A stretch of DNA of 7,837 bases from an uncultured Collinsella sp. (GTDB lineage: Bacteria; Actinomycetota; Coriobacteriia; Coriobacteriales; Coriobacteriaceae), in assembly GCA_902496005.1 (NCBI GenBank), contig CABUZI010000078.1, positions 1 through 7,837 on the forward strand, given 5' to 3'. The notes beneath the pieces are model-generated. The model saw nothing but the letters and a program-made list of their open reading frames with translations, had not been told where the DNA came from and made no database searches. Below are positions 1-5,527 of the stretch, piece after piece. The translations under genes were made by a program, and so were the position numbers. Position 1 is the first letter of the stretch, and each line of letters opens with the position of its first letter.

Positions 1-131
1 CCAGAAGGTCTATGCCTTGCCTTTTTCATGCCAACTTGTGCGTTCTGGGCGGCGCTCGCTGACTTATGCTCAACCTGCGACGTTTCCATTATTGATGCAA
101 AGGGGTCAGGTTAGTTTGCGCCAAAAAGGGG
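1..131. other. Left-edge intergenic DNA, no recognisable gene
   Basis: No gene could be identified here. One short frame on the - strand starts with ATG at 89-87 and stays open to the window edge (29 codons, hydrophilic, Ala/Lys/Gln-rich). It has no purine-rich ribosome-binding site in front of it, so it is only a weak candidate for the start of a divergent gene. A + strand frame is open from base 2 to a TAG at 146-148 but runs into the inverted repeat and looks like chance. Two A-tract plus GGGG motifs occur at 99-105 and 123-131; the second directly abuts the long hairpin. Confidence 0.5.
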
Positions 132-200
132 AAGTTGCGGTGGAATAGTTCCTGTTTGGCCGTCTTGAGGGGTTAAACGGGAACTATTTCACCGCAACTT
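132..200 (+). repeat. Long inverted repeat (26-bp arms, 17-nt loop)
   Basis: The left arm at 132-157 and right arm at 175-200 pair along all 26 positions, around a loop at 158-174. Only two positions are not Watson-Crick: G143 opposite T189 and T153 opposite G179. Both are G:U wobbles in a + strand transcript, whereas on the - strand they would be C/A mismatches. There is no T-tract after the right arm. On the - strand the hairpin is followed, after CCCC, by a run of five T (complement of 123-127), so it could terminate leftward transcription. It may be a dispersed palindromic repeat, a terminator or an RNase III-type duplex; the sequence alone does not decide. Confidence 0.85.
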
Positions 201-262
201 ATCGATGGCGTGTTTGGTTGGTGCCCGTTGATTGCTTGGGCGTTGGGAAGGGTCTGCTCCGT

Positions 263-268
263 TATAAT
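263..268 (+). promoter_or_regulatory. Probable -10 box for the DUF1846 gene
   Basis: A perfect TATAAT lies 39 bases before the ATG at 308. No good -35 box sits at the usual distance. TTGGGC at 236-241 is 21 bases away and TTGGGA at 243-248 is 14 away, so the -35 contact is weak or activator-assisted. The predicted start near 275 gives a leader of about 33 nt that contains the GGGAG ribosome-binding site at 297-301. Confidence 0.6.
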
Positions 269-307
269 CGCCTAGAACATTAATTGGAAACGGGACGGGA
301 GCCATAC

Positions 308-1789
308 ATGCGCCAGGGTTTCGACAACGCGAAGTATATCGAGCTGCAGGCCGCTCATATTAAGGAGCGCATCTCGCAGTTTGGCGGCAAACTCTATTTG
401 GAGTTTGGCGGCAAGCTGTTTGACGACTATCACGCGAGTCGCGTGCTGCCGGGTTTTGAACCGGACAGCAAGTTCCGCATGCTCAAGAGCATTGCCGATG
501 ACGTTGAGGTCATCATCGCCATTAACGCGAACCACATCGAGAAGAACAAGGCTCGCGGTGATCTGGGCATTACCTATGACGAGGACGTTTTGCGCCTGGT
601 CGACCTGTTCCGCGGCAACGGTTTTGCTGTCGCGGCTGTGGTCATCACCCAGTACGCCGGCCAGCCCGCCGCCGATGTGTTCCGCAATCGCCTGAACGCG
701 CTCGGCATTCCTGCCAAGCTGCACTATCCCATCGAGGGCTATCCGCACGACGTCGACCTGATCGTGTCCGACGACGGCTATGGCAAGAACGAGTTTGTCG
801 AGACTACTCGTCCGCTCGTCGTGGTCACCGCGCCGGGTCCTGGCTCGGGTAAGCTCGCCACCTGCCTGTCTCAGCTCTATCACGAGCACAAGCACGGCAC
901 CGCCGCCGGCTATGCCAAGTTCGAGACTTTCCCGGTCTGGAATCTGCCCCTCACGCATCCGGTCAACATCGCCTATGAGGCCGCCACGGCCGACCTTGAC
1001 GATGCCAATATCATCGACTCCTTCCACTTGGAGGCCTATAACAAGACTACGGTCAACTACAACCGCGACGTCGAGGCCTTCCCGGTGGTCCGTGCCCTGA
1101 TGGAAAAGATCCTGGGCAAGAGCCCCTACCAGAGCCCCACGGACATGGGCGTCAATATGGTCGGCTTTGCCATCACCGATGACGATGCCTGCCGCGACGC
1201 TTCCAAGATGGAGATTGTCCGCCGCTACTTTACCGCGGTCGAAAATGTGCGCCGTACCGGCGTGGGCGATGAGCAAGTCGACCGTCTCAAGATTATTATG
1301 AAGAAGGCCGGTATCGACAAGAACTACTCGCCGGCGCGCTCGGCCGCCCTTACCAGGGAGCAGCTGACGGGTGGCCCCGTAGGCGCCATGGTCATGCCCG
1401 ACGGCTCCGTGGTGACCGGCAAGACTTCCACGCGCCTGGGCGCCGCGAGCTCGCTCATCATGAATGCACTTAAGCATGTCTCGGGCGTTGACCTTGAGCT
1501 CGAGGTCATTAGCGATGAGGCGATCGAGCCTATCAGCAAGCTCAAGACACATTTCCTGGGTAGCAAGAATCCGCGCCTGCACACCGACGAGACGCGTATG
1601 GCGCTCTCGATCACCTCGGCAACGAGCGAGACGGCGGCCCGCGTCCTTTCGGGCCTGGAGCAGCTGCGCGGCTGCGATGCCTTCTTTAGCGTGATCATCT
1701 CGCCGACGGACGAGACGGTGTTGCGCAAGCTGGGCATCAACGTGTGCTGCGAGCCCAAGTTCGAGCGCCGTGGTTTCTTCCACCGCTAA
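308..1789 (+). CDS. DUF1846 / UPF0371 family protein
   Basis: This gene encodes 493 residues, about the usual length of the DUF1846 (PF08903) family, which is widespread in Firmicutes and Actinobacteria and has solved structures but no established biochemical role that I know of. I recognise it from the N-terminal block around residues 30-50 (YLEFGGKLFDDYH then ASRVLPGF), the SPYQSPTDMGVNM block at 272-284, and the conserved end CCEPKFERRGFFHR at 480-493. Residues 177-182 read GPGSGK, flanked by hydrophobic residues before and LAT after, which resembles a degenerate phosphate-binding loop but does not fit the Walker A spacing. There is no signal peptide or membrane segment, so it should be cytoplasmic. 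I chose the ATG at 308 because GGGAG lies six bases upstream; an in-frame TTG at 284 has no such site. It appears monocistronic, between its own -10 box and a terminator. Confidence 0.9.
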   Translation: MRQGFDNAKYIELQAAHIKERISQFGGKLYLEFGGKLFDDYHASRVLPGFEPDSKFRMLKSIADDVEVIIAINANHIEKNKARGDLGITYDEDVLRLVDLFRGNGFAVAAVVITQYAGQPAADVFRNRLNALGIPAKLHYPIEGYPHDVDLIVSDDGYGKNEFVETTRPLVVVTAPGPGSGKLATCLSQLYHEHKHGTAAGYAKFETFPVWNLPLTHPVNIAYEAATADLDDANIIDSFHLEAYNKTTVNYNRDVEAFPVVRALMEKILGKSPYQSPTDMGVNMVGFAITDDDACRDASKMEIVRRYFTAVENVRRTGVGDEQVDRLKIIMKKAGIDKNYSPARSAALTREQLTGGPVGAMVMPDGSVVTGKTSTRLGAASSLIMNALKHVSGVDLELEVISDEAIEPISKLKTHFLGSKNPRLHTDETRMALSITSATSETAARVLSGLEQLRGCDAFFSVIISPTDETVLRKLGINVCCEPKFERRGFFHR

Positions 1790-1808
1790 GCCTGGATAAA
1801 TTGGTCTG

Positions 1809-1848
1809 AAAGGGGCGCATCGGGTATGCATTCGGTGTGCCCCTTTTA
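1809..1848 (+). terminator. Intrinsic terminator after the DUF1846 gene
   Basis: An 11-bp stem with one G:U pair is formed by AAAGGGGCGCA at 1809-1819 and TGTGCCCCTTT at 1836-1846, around a 16-nt loop. It ends in TTTT at 1844-1847. It lies 19 bases after the stop codon. The matching A-tract before the stem means it could also work for leftward transcripts. Confidence 0.85.
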
Positions 1849-1860
1849 TCAACAAAGCTA

Positions 1861-1919
1861 CCGTTTAACCTAAAAATAGCCCGTTTACCTGCCTATAAGC
1901 GATTTGGGCGGTATACAAT
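1861..1919 (+). promoter_or_regulatory. Putative promoter with a direct repeat, wHTH gene
   Basis: A -10-like TACAAT (1914-1919, within TATACAAT) follows the terminator. No convincing -35 box sits 16-18 bases upstream. Instead two near-identical motifs occur exactly 20 bp apart, CCGTTTAACCT at 1861-1871 and CCGTTTACCT at 1881-1890. That is roughly two helical turns and could be an operator. The downstream winged-helix protein would be an obvious candidate to bind there, but this is inference. Confidence 0.4.
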
Positions 1920-2038
1920 AACCCTAATTGTTTCATCCTTTTGCGGGGATGCCGCATGATGGATGTTGCCGGCCATCATGGGGTGTGCCGGTCGCGCACG
2001 GTGCAGGTGATGGCCGTGCTCGGTTTGAGGAGGCTGCC

Positions 2039-2377
2039 ATGGCTGGCAAGGGTCGTGCGAGTGTCAACGATATGAAGCGTGTCGAGGTGCAGGTGCTGAT
2101 GGAGATCGCACAGCTGTCCGAAGACAACGGCGGATTTTATGGCTTTTCGCGCAAGACGCTTGCCGAGCGTGTGGGGGTGTCTCCGTATCGTGCCCGCGCG
2201 GCAATTGAACGCTTGGAATCCGAAGACATCATCGAGGTCGTCTCGCGCTACAGCGAAGACGGCGGCCAGCTCGCAAATGGCATTTGTCTCACGGAGCGTG
2301 GCGAGTGGTATCTAGAGGGCGTCCGTGCCGGTATGCTCGTGCAGGACTTGATCAAGGACGAAGTCGCCGATCGATAA
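2039..2377 (+). CDS. Small winged helix-turn-helix protein
   Basis: The gene encodes 112 residues. A first helix spans about residues 10-28. A helix-turn-helix spans about 37-61 (SRKTLAERVGVSPYRARAAI, ending ERLE), where the second helix should be the DNA-reading one. A two-stranded wing covers about 64-86 (IIEVVSRYSEDG then the LANGICLTERG strand), followed by a C-terminal helix at 88-107 that could support dimer formation. This is the fold of MarR/PadR/GntR-type regulators, but no ligand or effector domain is present. I do not recognise a named orthologue. I chose the ATG at 2039 because GAGGAGG at 2027-2033 is five bases upstream; the same frame extends back to a TTG at 1928, but the extra residues (Gly/Pro/His-rich) do not look like protein. 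It lies alone between two terminators, just before pyrG. A transcription regulator role is inferred from the fold. Confidence 0.8.
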   Translation: MAGKGRASVNDMKRVEVQVLMEIAQLSEDNGGFYGFSRKTLAERVGVSPYRARAAIERLESEDIIEVVSRYSEDGGQLANGICLTERGEWYLEGVRAGMLVQDLIKDEVADR

Positions 2378-2401
2378 CAGCGCGCATTCATAGTCGAAGC
2401 G

Positions 2402-2434
2402 ACGCCGCCTGGGCAACCGGACGGCGTTTTGTTT
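2402..2434 (+). terminator. Intrinsic terminator after the wHTH gene
   Basis: ACGCCG at 2402-2407 pairs with CGGCGT at 2422-2427, with partial extension inside the loop. T-rich DNA follows (TTTTGTTT through 2434). It begins 25 bases after the stop codon and separates this gene from the pyrG transcription unit. Confidence 0.8.
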
Positions 2435-2468
2435 CGAGATGGAGAAATGCGATTGCGCGTAAGAAAAA

Positions 2469-2500
2469 TTGCGTGCGGCGCGCGTCGCGAGTATTACAAT
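2469..2500 (+). promoter_or_regulatory. Putative pyrG promoter
   Basis: TTGCGT at 2469-2474 is followed after 17 bases by TATTAC at 2492-2497, or after 20 bases by the better -10 match TACAAT at 2495-2500. Transcription would start around 2504-2508, in the sequence GACCCG. The -35 match is moderate. Position after the previous terminator and before pyrG supports the call. Confidence 0.5.
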
Positions 2501-2505
2501 GAAGA

Positions 2506-2549
2506 CCCGTAAGATGTGTATGGACAACTTCTACGGGAAGCGCAGGTAA
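2506..2549 (+). promoter_or_regulatory. pyrG leader: 5' hairpin and short upstream frame
   Basis: CCCGTA at 2506-2511, at the predicted transcript start, is the exact complement of TACGGG at 2532-2537. This allows a 6-bp hairpin at the extreme 5' end. Between and across these arms runs an 11-codon frame from ATG 2514 to TAA 2547-2549 (MCMDNFYGKRR), whose stop lies six bases before the pyrG ATG. Only AGG at 2544-2546 resembles a ribosome-binding site for pyrG, so coupling of the two reading frames is possible. Nothing here proves the peptide is made. Confidence 0.4.
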
Positions 2550-2555
2550 CTCAAT

Positions 2556-4217
2556 ATGACCAAGCATGTGTTCGTGACCGGCGGCGTGGTTTCGTCTCTG
2601 GGCAAGGGTATTACCGCGGCCTCGCTGGGCCGTCTACTCAAGTCGCGCGGCTACAAGGTAACGATGCAAAAGGCCGACCCGTATCTGAACGTCGATCCCG
2701 GTACCATGAGCCCGTTCCAGCATGGTGAGGTCTTTGTGACCGAGGACGGCTACGAGTCCGATCTGGACCTGGGCCATTACGAGCGCTTTATTGACGAGAA
2801 CCTGACCCGCGATTCCAACTTTACGACTGGTGCCATCTATAAGAGCCTGATCGCCCGTGAACGTCGCGGTGACTTTTTGGGCGGCACCGTGCAGGTGATT
2901 CCGCACGTCACGAATGCCATTAAGGATAAGTTCCGTCGTATTGAGGAGCAGACCGGCTCCGACGTGGTCATCACTGAGTTGGGCGGCACCATCGGCGACA
3001 TCGAGTCGCAGCCGTTTGTCGAGGCCATTCGCCAGTATCGCAAGGAGGCCGGCCCCGAGAACGTCTGCTACATCCACGTGTCGCTCGTTCCCTATATCGC
3101 CGCCGCCCACGAAGTCAAGACCAAGCCGACACAGCACTCCGTTAAGGAGCTCCGCAGCTTTGGTATCCAGCCCGATATTATCGTTCTGCGCTCCGACCAC
3201 CATATCGACGATGCCATCCGCGGCAAGATCGCAAGCTTCTGCGACGTCGACACCGACTGTGTCTTTACCAACGAGGACTGCGCGAGCATCTACGATGTTC
3301 CGCAGCTGCTCGCCGAGCAGGACTTTGACCTGCGCATTTGCGAGCGCCTGGGTCTGGACCCGCGTGAGCGCGACATGAGCGAGTGGAACGAGTTCCTGCG
3401 CAAGCAGAATCACGCCAACCATCACGCCGACAAGGTGAAGATCGCCGTCGTGGGCAAGTACACGCAGCTGCCCGATGCGTACCTGTCGGTTATCGAGGCC
3501 CTGCACCATGCGGGCGTCTTCTACGATCGCCATGTGGACGTCCAACTGGTCGACGGCGAGAGTCTCGATGAGCAGAACGTCTCCGAGGTCCTGGGTGACG
3601 CCTCGGGCATCTTGGTCCCTGGCGGCTTTGGCAAGCGCGCCCTGGAGGGCAAGATCCTCGCGGCCGAGTTCGCCCGCGAGCACAAGATTCCGTATCTGGG
3701 CATTTGCCTGGGTATGCAGGTTGCCGTGTGCGAGTTCGCCCGCAACGTGGTCGGCCTTGCCGGCGCCAGCTCTTCCGAGTTCGATCCGGACGGCCCGTAT
3801 AGTGTCATCGACCTGATGAGCTCGCAGGAGGACGTGACCGAGAAGGGCGGCACCATGCGCCTGGGCGCCTATCCGTGCAAGCTCGCCGCCGATACCCTCG
3901 CGCGCGAGGCATACGGCGAGGAGCTCGTCTACGAGCGTCACCGTCACCGCTTTGAGTTCAACAACGCCTTCCGCGACCAGCTCGAGGGCGCCGGTCTGGT
4001 TATCTCGGGTCTTTCGCCCGACGAGCGTCTGGTCGAGATGGTCGAGCTGCCGCGCGACGTACATCCGTGGTATGTGGCCACCCAGGCTCATCCCGAGTTC
4101 AAGAGCCGTCCGACCAACCCGCAGCCGCTGTTCCGCGAGTTCGTGCGCGCCTCGATCGGCCAGCACGAGGGTGTCGACCGTCTGCAGGTGACGCCCAAGA
4201 ACCTCGCTACGGACTAA
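2556..4217 (+). CDS. pyrG: CTP synthase (glutamine-hydrolysing)
   Basis: PyrG makes CTP from UTP, ATP and glutamine in the cytoplasm, the last step of pyrimidine nucleotide synthesis. The 553-residue protein has the normal length and both domains. The N-terminal synthetase domain (about 1-270) starts with the near-invariant VFVTGGVVSSLGKG; the ATP loop is SSLGKG at 13-18, and the Mg-binding acids match Asp71 (DLGHYERF) and Glu141 (ELGGTIGDIES). The UTP/CTP-binding KTKPTQHSVKEL block is present. The C-terminal glutamine amidotransferase domain (about 290-545) has PGGFG for the oxyanion region, nucleophile Cys384 in GICLGMQ, and His512 and Glu514 in AHPEF, a full catalytic triad. The ATG at 2556 is fixed by homology, although its ribosome-binding site is weak. 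The xerD gene starts two bases after its stop, so the two are probably co-transcribed and translationally coupled. Confidence 0.98.
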   Translation: MTKHVFVTGGVVSSLGKGITAASLGRLLKSRGYKVTMQKADPYLNVDPGTMSPFQHGEVFVTEDGYESDLDLGHYERFIDENLTRDSNFTTGAIYKSLIARERRGDFLGGTVQVIPHVTNAIKDKFRRIEEQTGSDVVITELGGTIGDIESQPFVEAIRQYRKEAGPENVCYIHVSLVPYIAAAHEVKTKPTQHSVKELRSFGIQPDIIVLRSDHHIDDAIRGKIASFCDVDTDCVFTNEDCASIYDVPQLLAEQDFDLRICERLGLDPRERDMSEWNEFLRKQNHANHHADKVKIAVVGKYTQLPDAYLSVIEALHHAGVFYDRHVDVQLVDGESLDEQNVSEVLGDASGILVPGGFGKRALEGKILAAEFAREHKIPYLGICLGMQVAVCEFARNVVGLAGASSSEFDPDGPYSVIDLMSSQEDVTEKGGTMRLGAYPCKLAADTLAREAYGEELVYERHRHRFEFNNAFRDQLEGAGLVISGLSPDERLVEMVELPRDVHPWYVATQAHPEFKSRPTNPQPLFREFVRASIGQHEGVDRLQVTPKNLATD

Positions 4218-4219
4218 GG

Positions 4220-5161
4220 GTGCCGGAGAACCAAGAACATACCGAAGCTACTCCCTCGTCGCTCGCTGTGGTGGCGGGGGAGTATCTCGATTACCTTGCG
4301 GTCGAGCGGGGTTTGGCGCGCAATACGATTGCGGCCTACCGTCGTGACCTGACGACGTACTGCGCCTATCTGGAGCGGGCGGGCATTGTGTCTTTTGAAG
4401 ATGTGAGCCGTCAGGTCGTGGAAGGCTTTGTTGCCGATCGCCGCGACGGAGGCTATTCCGACGCCTCGGTGGAGCGCGCGCTTGCTGCCGTGAAGGGCCT
4501 ACATGCCTTTTTGGTGCGCGATGGGGCCGTGGCCCAAAACCCGACGGCGGCGTTGCGCCTGCCCAAAAAGGCAGATCGCCTGCCGGAATACCTTTCGGTG
4601 GAGGATGTCTCGGCACTGCTCGATCAAGACTTTCCCGAGGGCGAGATGGGACTGCGCGATCATGCCATCTTGGAAGTGCTTTACGGTTGCGGCTTGCGCG
4701 TGAGTGAGCTGGTTGGGCTCGATGTGGGCGATATCCATATCGATGACGGGTTTGTCCTGGTGCGCGGTAAGGGCTCCAAGGAGCGTCTGGCCCCGTTGGT
4801 GGGAAGCGCGGCGCGTGCCCTGACACACTATATAGGTGACGGGCGCACTCTCCTGGCCGCGCATGCTCACGGGACGGAGACCTCGGCGGTCTTTTTAAAT
4901 AAGAACGGACGTCGCCTGTCGCGCCAGGCCGTGCATGCGATATGCGAGCGGTATGGGCGCCAGGTGGGGCTGGTTGGGCTCCATCCCCATACCCTGCGCC
5001 ACTCCTTTGCCACCCACATGCTCGCGGGCGGTGCCGACCTGCGTGTGCTGCAGGAGATTTTGGGCCATGCCGATATTTCGACCACGCAGGTCTACACGCA
5101 TGTCGACCGCACGCAACTGACCGAGGTCTATCTGGCGGCGCATCCGCTGGCACATCGCTAG
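4220..5161 (+). CDS. xerD: Tyrosine recombinase, XerD type
   Basis: XerC/XerD recombinases cut and rejoin DNA at the dif site near the terminus to resolve chromosome dimers before division. The 313-residue product has the usual Xer length. An N-terminal SAM-like core-binding domain covers about 15-100 (YLDYLAVERGLARNTIAAYR). In the catalytic domain all six expected residues are present: Arg160 in GLRVSEL, Lys184 in GKGSKERL, His257 and Arg260 in HTLRHSFATH, His283 in LGHADISTTQ, and the nucleophile Tyr292 in VYTHV. The GTG at 4220 is chosen because it lies directly after the pyrG stop; the reading frame extends back inside pyrG, and in-frame GTGs at 4268 and 4271 are later alternatives that would trim about 16 residues. 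A pyrG-xerD pairing is known in Actinobacteria, which favours XerD over XerC or a phage integrase. No integrase-like insertion context is seen. Confidence 0.92.
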   Translation: MPENQEHTEATPSSLAVVAGEYLDYLAVERGLARNTIAAYRRDLTTYCAYLERAGIVSFEDVSRQVVEGFVADRRDGGYSDASVERALAAVKGLHAFLVRDGAVAQNPTAALRLPKKADRLPEYLSVEDVSALLDQDFPEGEMGLRDHAILEVLYGCGLRVSELVGLDVGDIHIDDGFVLVRGKGSKERLAPLVGSAARALTHYIGDGRTLLAAHAHGTETSAVFLNKNGRRLSRQAVHAICERYGRQVGLVGLHPHTLRHSFATHMLAGGADLRVLQEILGHADISTTQVYTHVDRTQLTEVYLAAHPLAHR

Positions 5162-5177
5162 CACCTCGCTGACCTGC

Positions 5178-5191
5178 ATATTTATAAATAT
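5178..5191. repeat. Perfect 14-bp AT palindrome
   Basis: ATATTTATAAATAT is its own reverse complement and stands out as A+T-only DNA in a G+C-rich setting. It lies five bases before the long inverted repeat. On the - strand it supplies part of the T/A-rich stretch following that hairpin. It may be just the AT-rich flank of a bidirectional terminator. Confidence 0.6.
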
Positions 5192-5192
5192 T

Positions 5193-5264
5193 AAAGGGGA
5201 CGGGCCCCAGATTGCCGAGACGCACTTTTGCGCACGTGGGCAATCTGGGGCCCGTCCCATTTTT
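5193..5264 (+). terminator. Bidirectional terminator with a 20-bp perfect stem
   Basis: GGGACGGGCCCCAGATTGCC at 5197-5216 is an exact inverted repeat of 5239-5258. The 22-nt loop holds its own small hairpin, CGCA at 5221-5224 with TGCG at 5229-5232. TTTTT follows at 5260-5264 and AAA precedes at 5193-5195, so it can terminate transcription from either side. It lies 31 bases after the xerD stop. The stem is much longer than a terminator needs, which suggests a dispersed repeat element serving as a terminator. Confidence 0.85.
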
Positions 5265-5285
5265 CGCTAGACACCGACGCGGTGG

Positions 5286-5320
5286 TGGGCCGTGTGTACC
5301 GTGGGTGGGGGAGTTTGGGG
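5286..5320 (+). promoter_or_regulatory. TGGGN boxes with 10-bp phasing (distal)
   Basis: TGGGC at 5286, TGGGG at 5306 and TGGGG at 5316 lie on one 10-bp register; the register position at 5296 does not match. MraZ of E. coli binds TGGGN direct repeats separated by 5 bp, so the pair at 5306 and 5316 fits that pattern. The site is about 300 bp before mraZ, farther than usual, and the DNA is G-rich enough for the motif to occur by chance. Confidence 0.3.
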
Positions 5321-5425
5321 GCGATGTGAACGGTGTGTAAAGGGACGTAAAAAATCGCCTCAAGGTCAACTTGAAGGTTGAGGTTCGCGGGCGTGGTTCT
5401 ACAGGTGGCATCCCGCCTTTGCTGC

Positions 5426-5481
5426 AAACACAACATATTGTGTTTTCGAACATATGCTCGGGGGTGTTTTACAACATATTG
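5426..5481. promoter_or_regulatory. Three dyads with a shared ACATAT core upstream of mraZ
   Basis: AAACACAACATATTGTGTTT at 5426-5445 is a 20-bp dyad with perfect 8-bp arms. CGAACATATGCTCG at 5447-5460 follows directly. CAACATATTG returns at 5472-5481 as part of an exact 11-base repeat (5430-5440 and 5471-5481) 41 bp apart, close to four helical turns. The middle element matches the CGAAC-N4-GTTCG LexA box of Gram-positive bacteria at nine of ten fixed positions. The cluster ends 46 bp before the -35 box of the mraZ promoter, so a regulator-binding region is likely; which protein binds is unknown. Confidence 0.5.
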
Positions 5482-5493
5482 GGGGTGGAGTGG

Positions 5494-5508
5494 TGGGGCG
5501 GAGTGGGG
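5494..5508 (+). promoter_or_regulatory. Candidate MraZ box before the mraZ promoter
   Basis: TGGGG at 5494-5498 and TGGGG at 5504-5508 are separated by five bases, the spacing reported for MraZ-binding TGGGN repeats. They lie 19 bp before the -35 box of the mraZ promoter, a suitable place for autoregulation. A further TGGGA at 5517 is out of register by three bases. Confidence 0.4.
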
Positions 5509-5527
5509 GAAGAGGTTGGGAAAGGTG

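Noticed and set aside
1..89. Divergent gene starting at ATG 89-87 on the - strand
   Set aside because: Only 29 codons are visible, with no ribosome-binding site and no recognisable sequence; it cannot be supported from this window.
272..1855. Long open frame (527 codons) on the - strand opposite the DUF1846 gene
   Set aside because: It is an antisense shadow produced by strong G/C third-position bias; the protein has no recognisable domain and the + strand product is a clear family match.
1928..2038. N-terminal extension of the winged-helix protein from TTG 1928 or ATG 1949
   Set aside because: The extra residues look non-coding and a strong GAGGAGG site lies five bases before ATG 2039.
2634..4166. 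Long open frame (510 codons) on the - strand opposite pyrG
   Set aside because: It is an antisense shadow of pyrG with a low-complexity Leu/Ala/Gly/Val/Asp composition; pyrG itself is unmistakable.
4220..5161. Reading the tyrosine recombinase as a phage or genomic-island integrase
   Set aside because: It has Xer length and motifs, is coupled to pyrG and is followed by mraZ; no attachment repeats, tRNA or other phage genes are nearby.
4248..5453. 401-codon - strand frame across xerD and the gap after it
   Set aside because: It is Pro/Arg/His-rich with no domain and runs through the terminator hairpin, as expected for a shadow frame in G+C-rich DNA.
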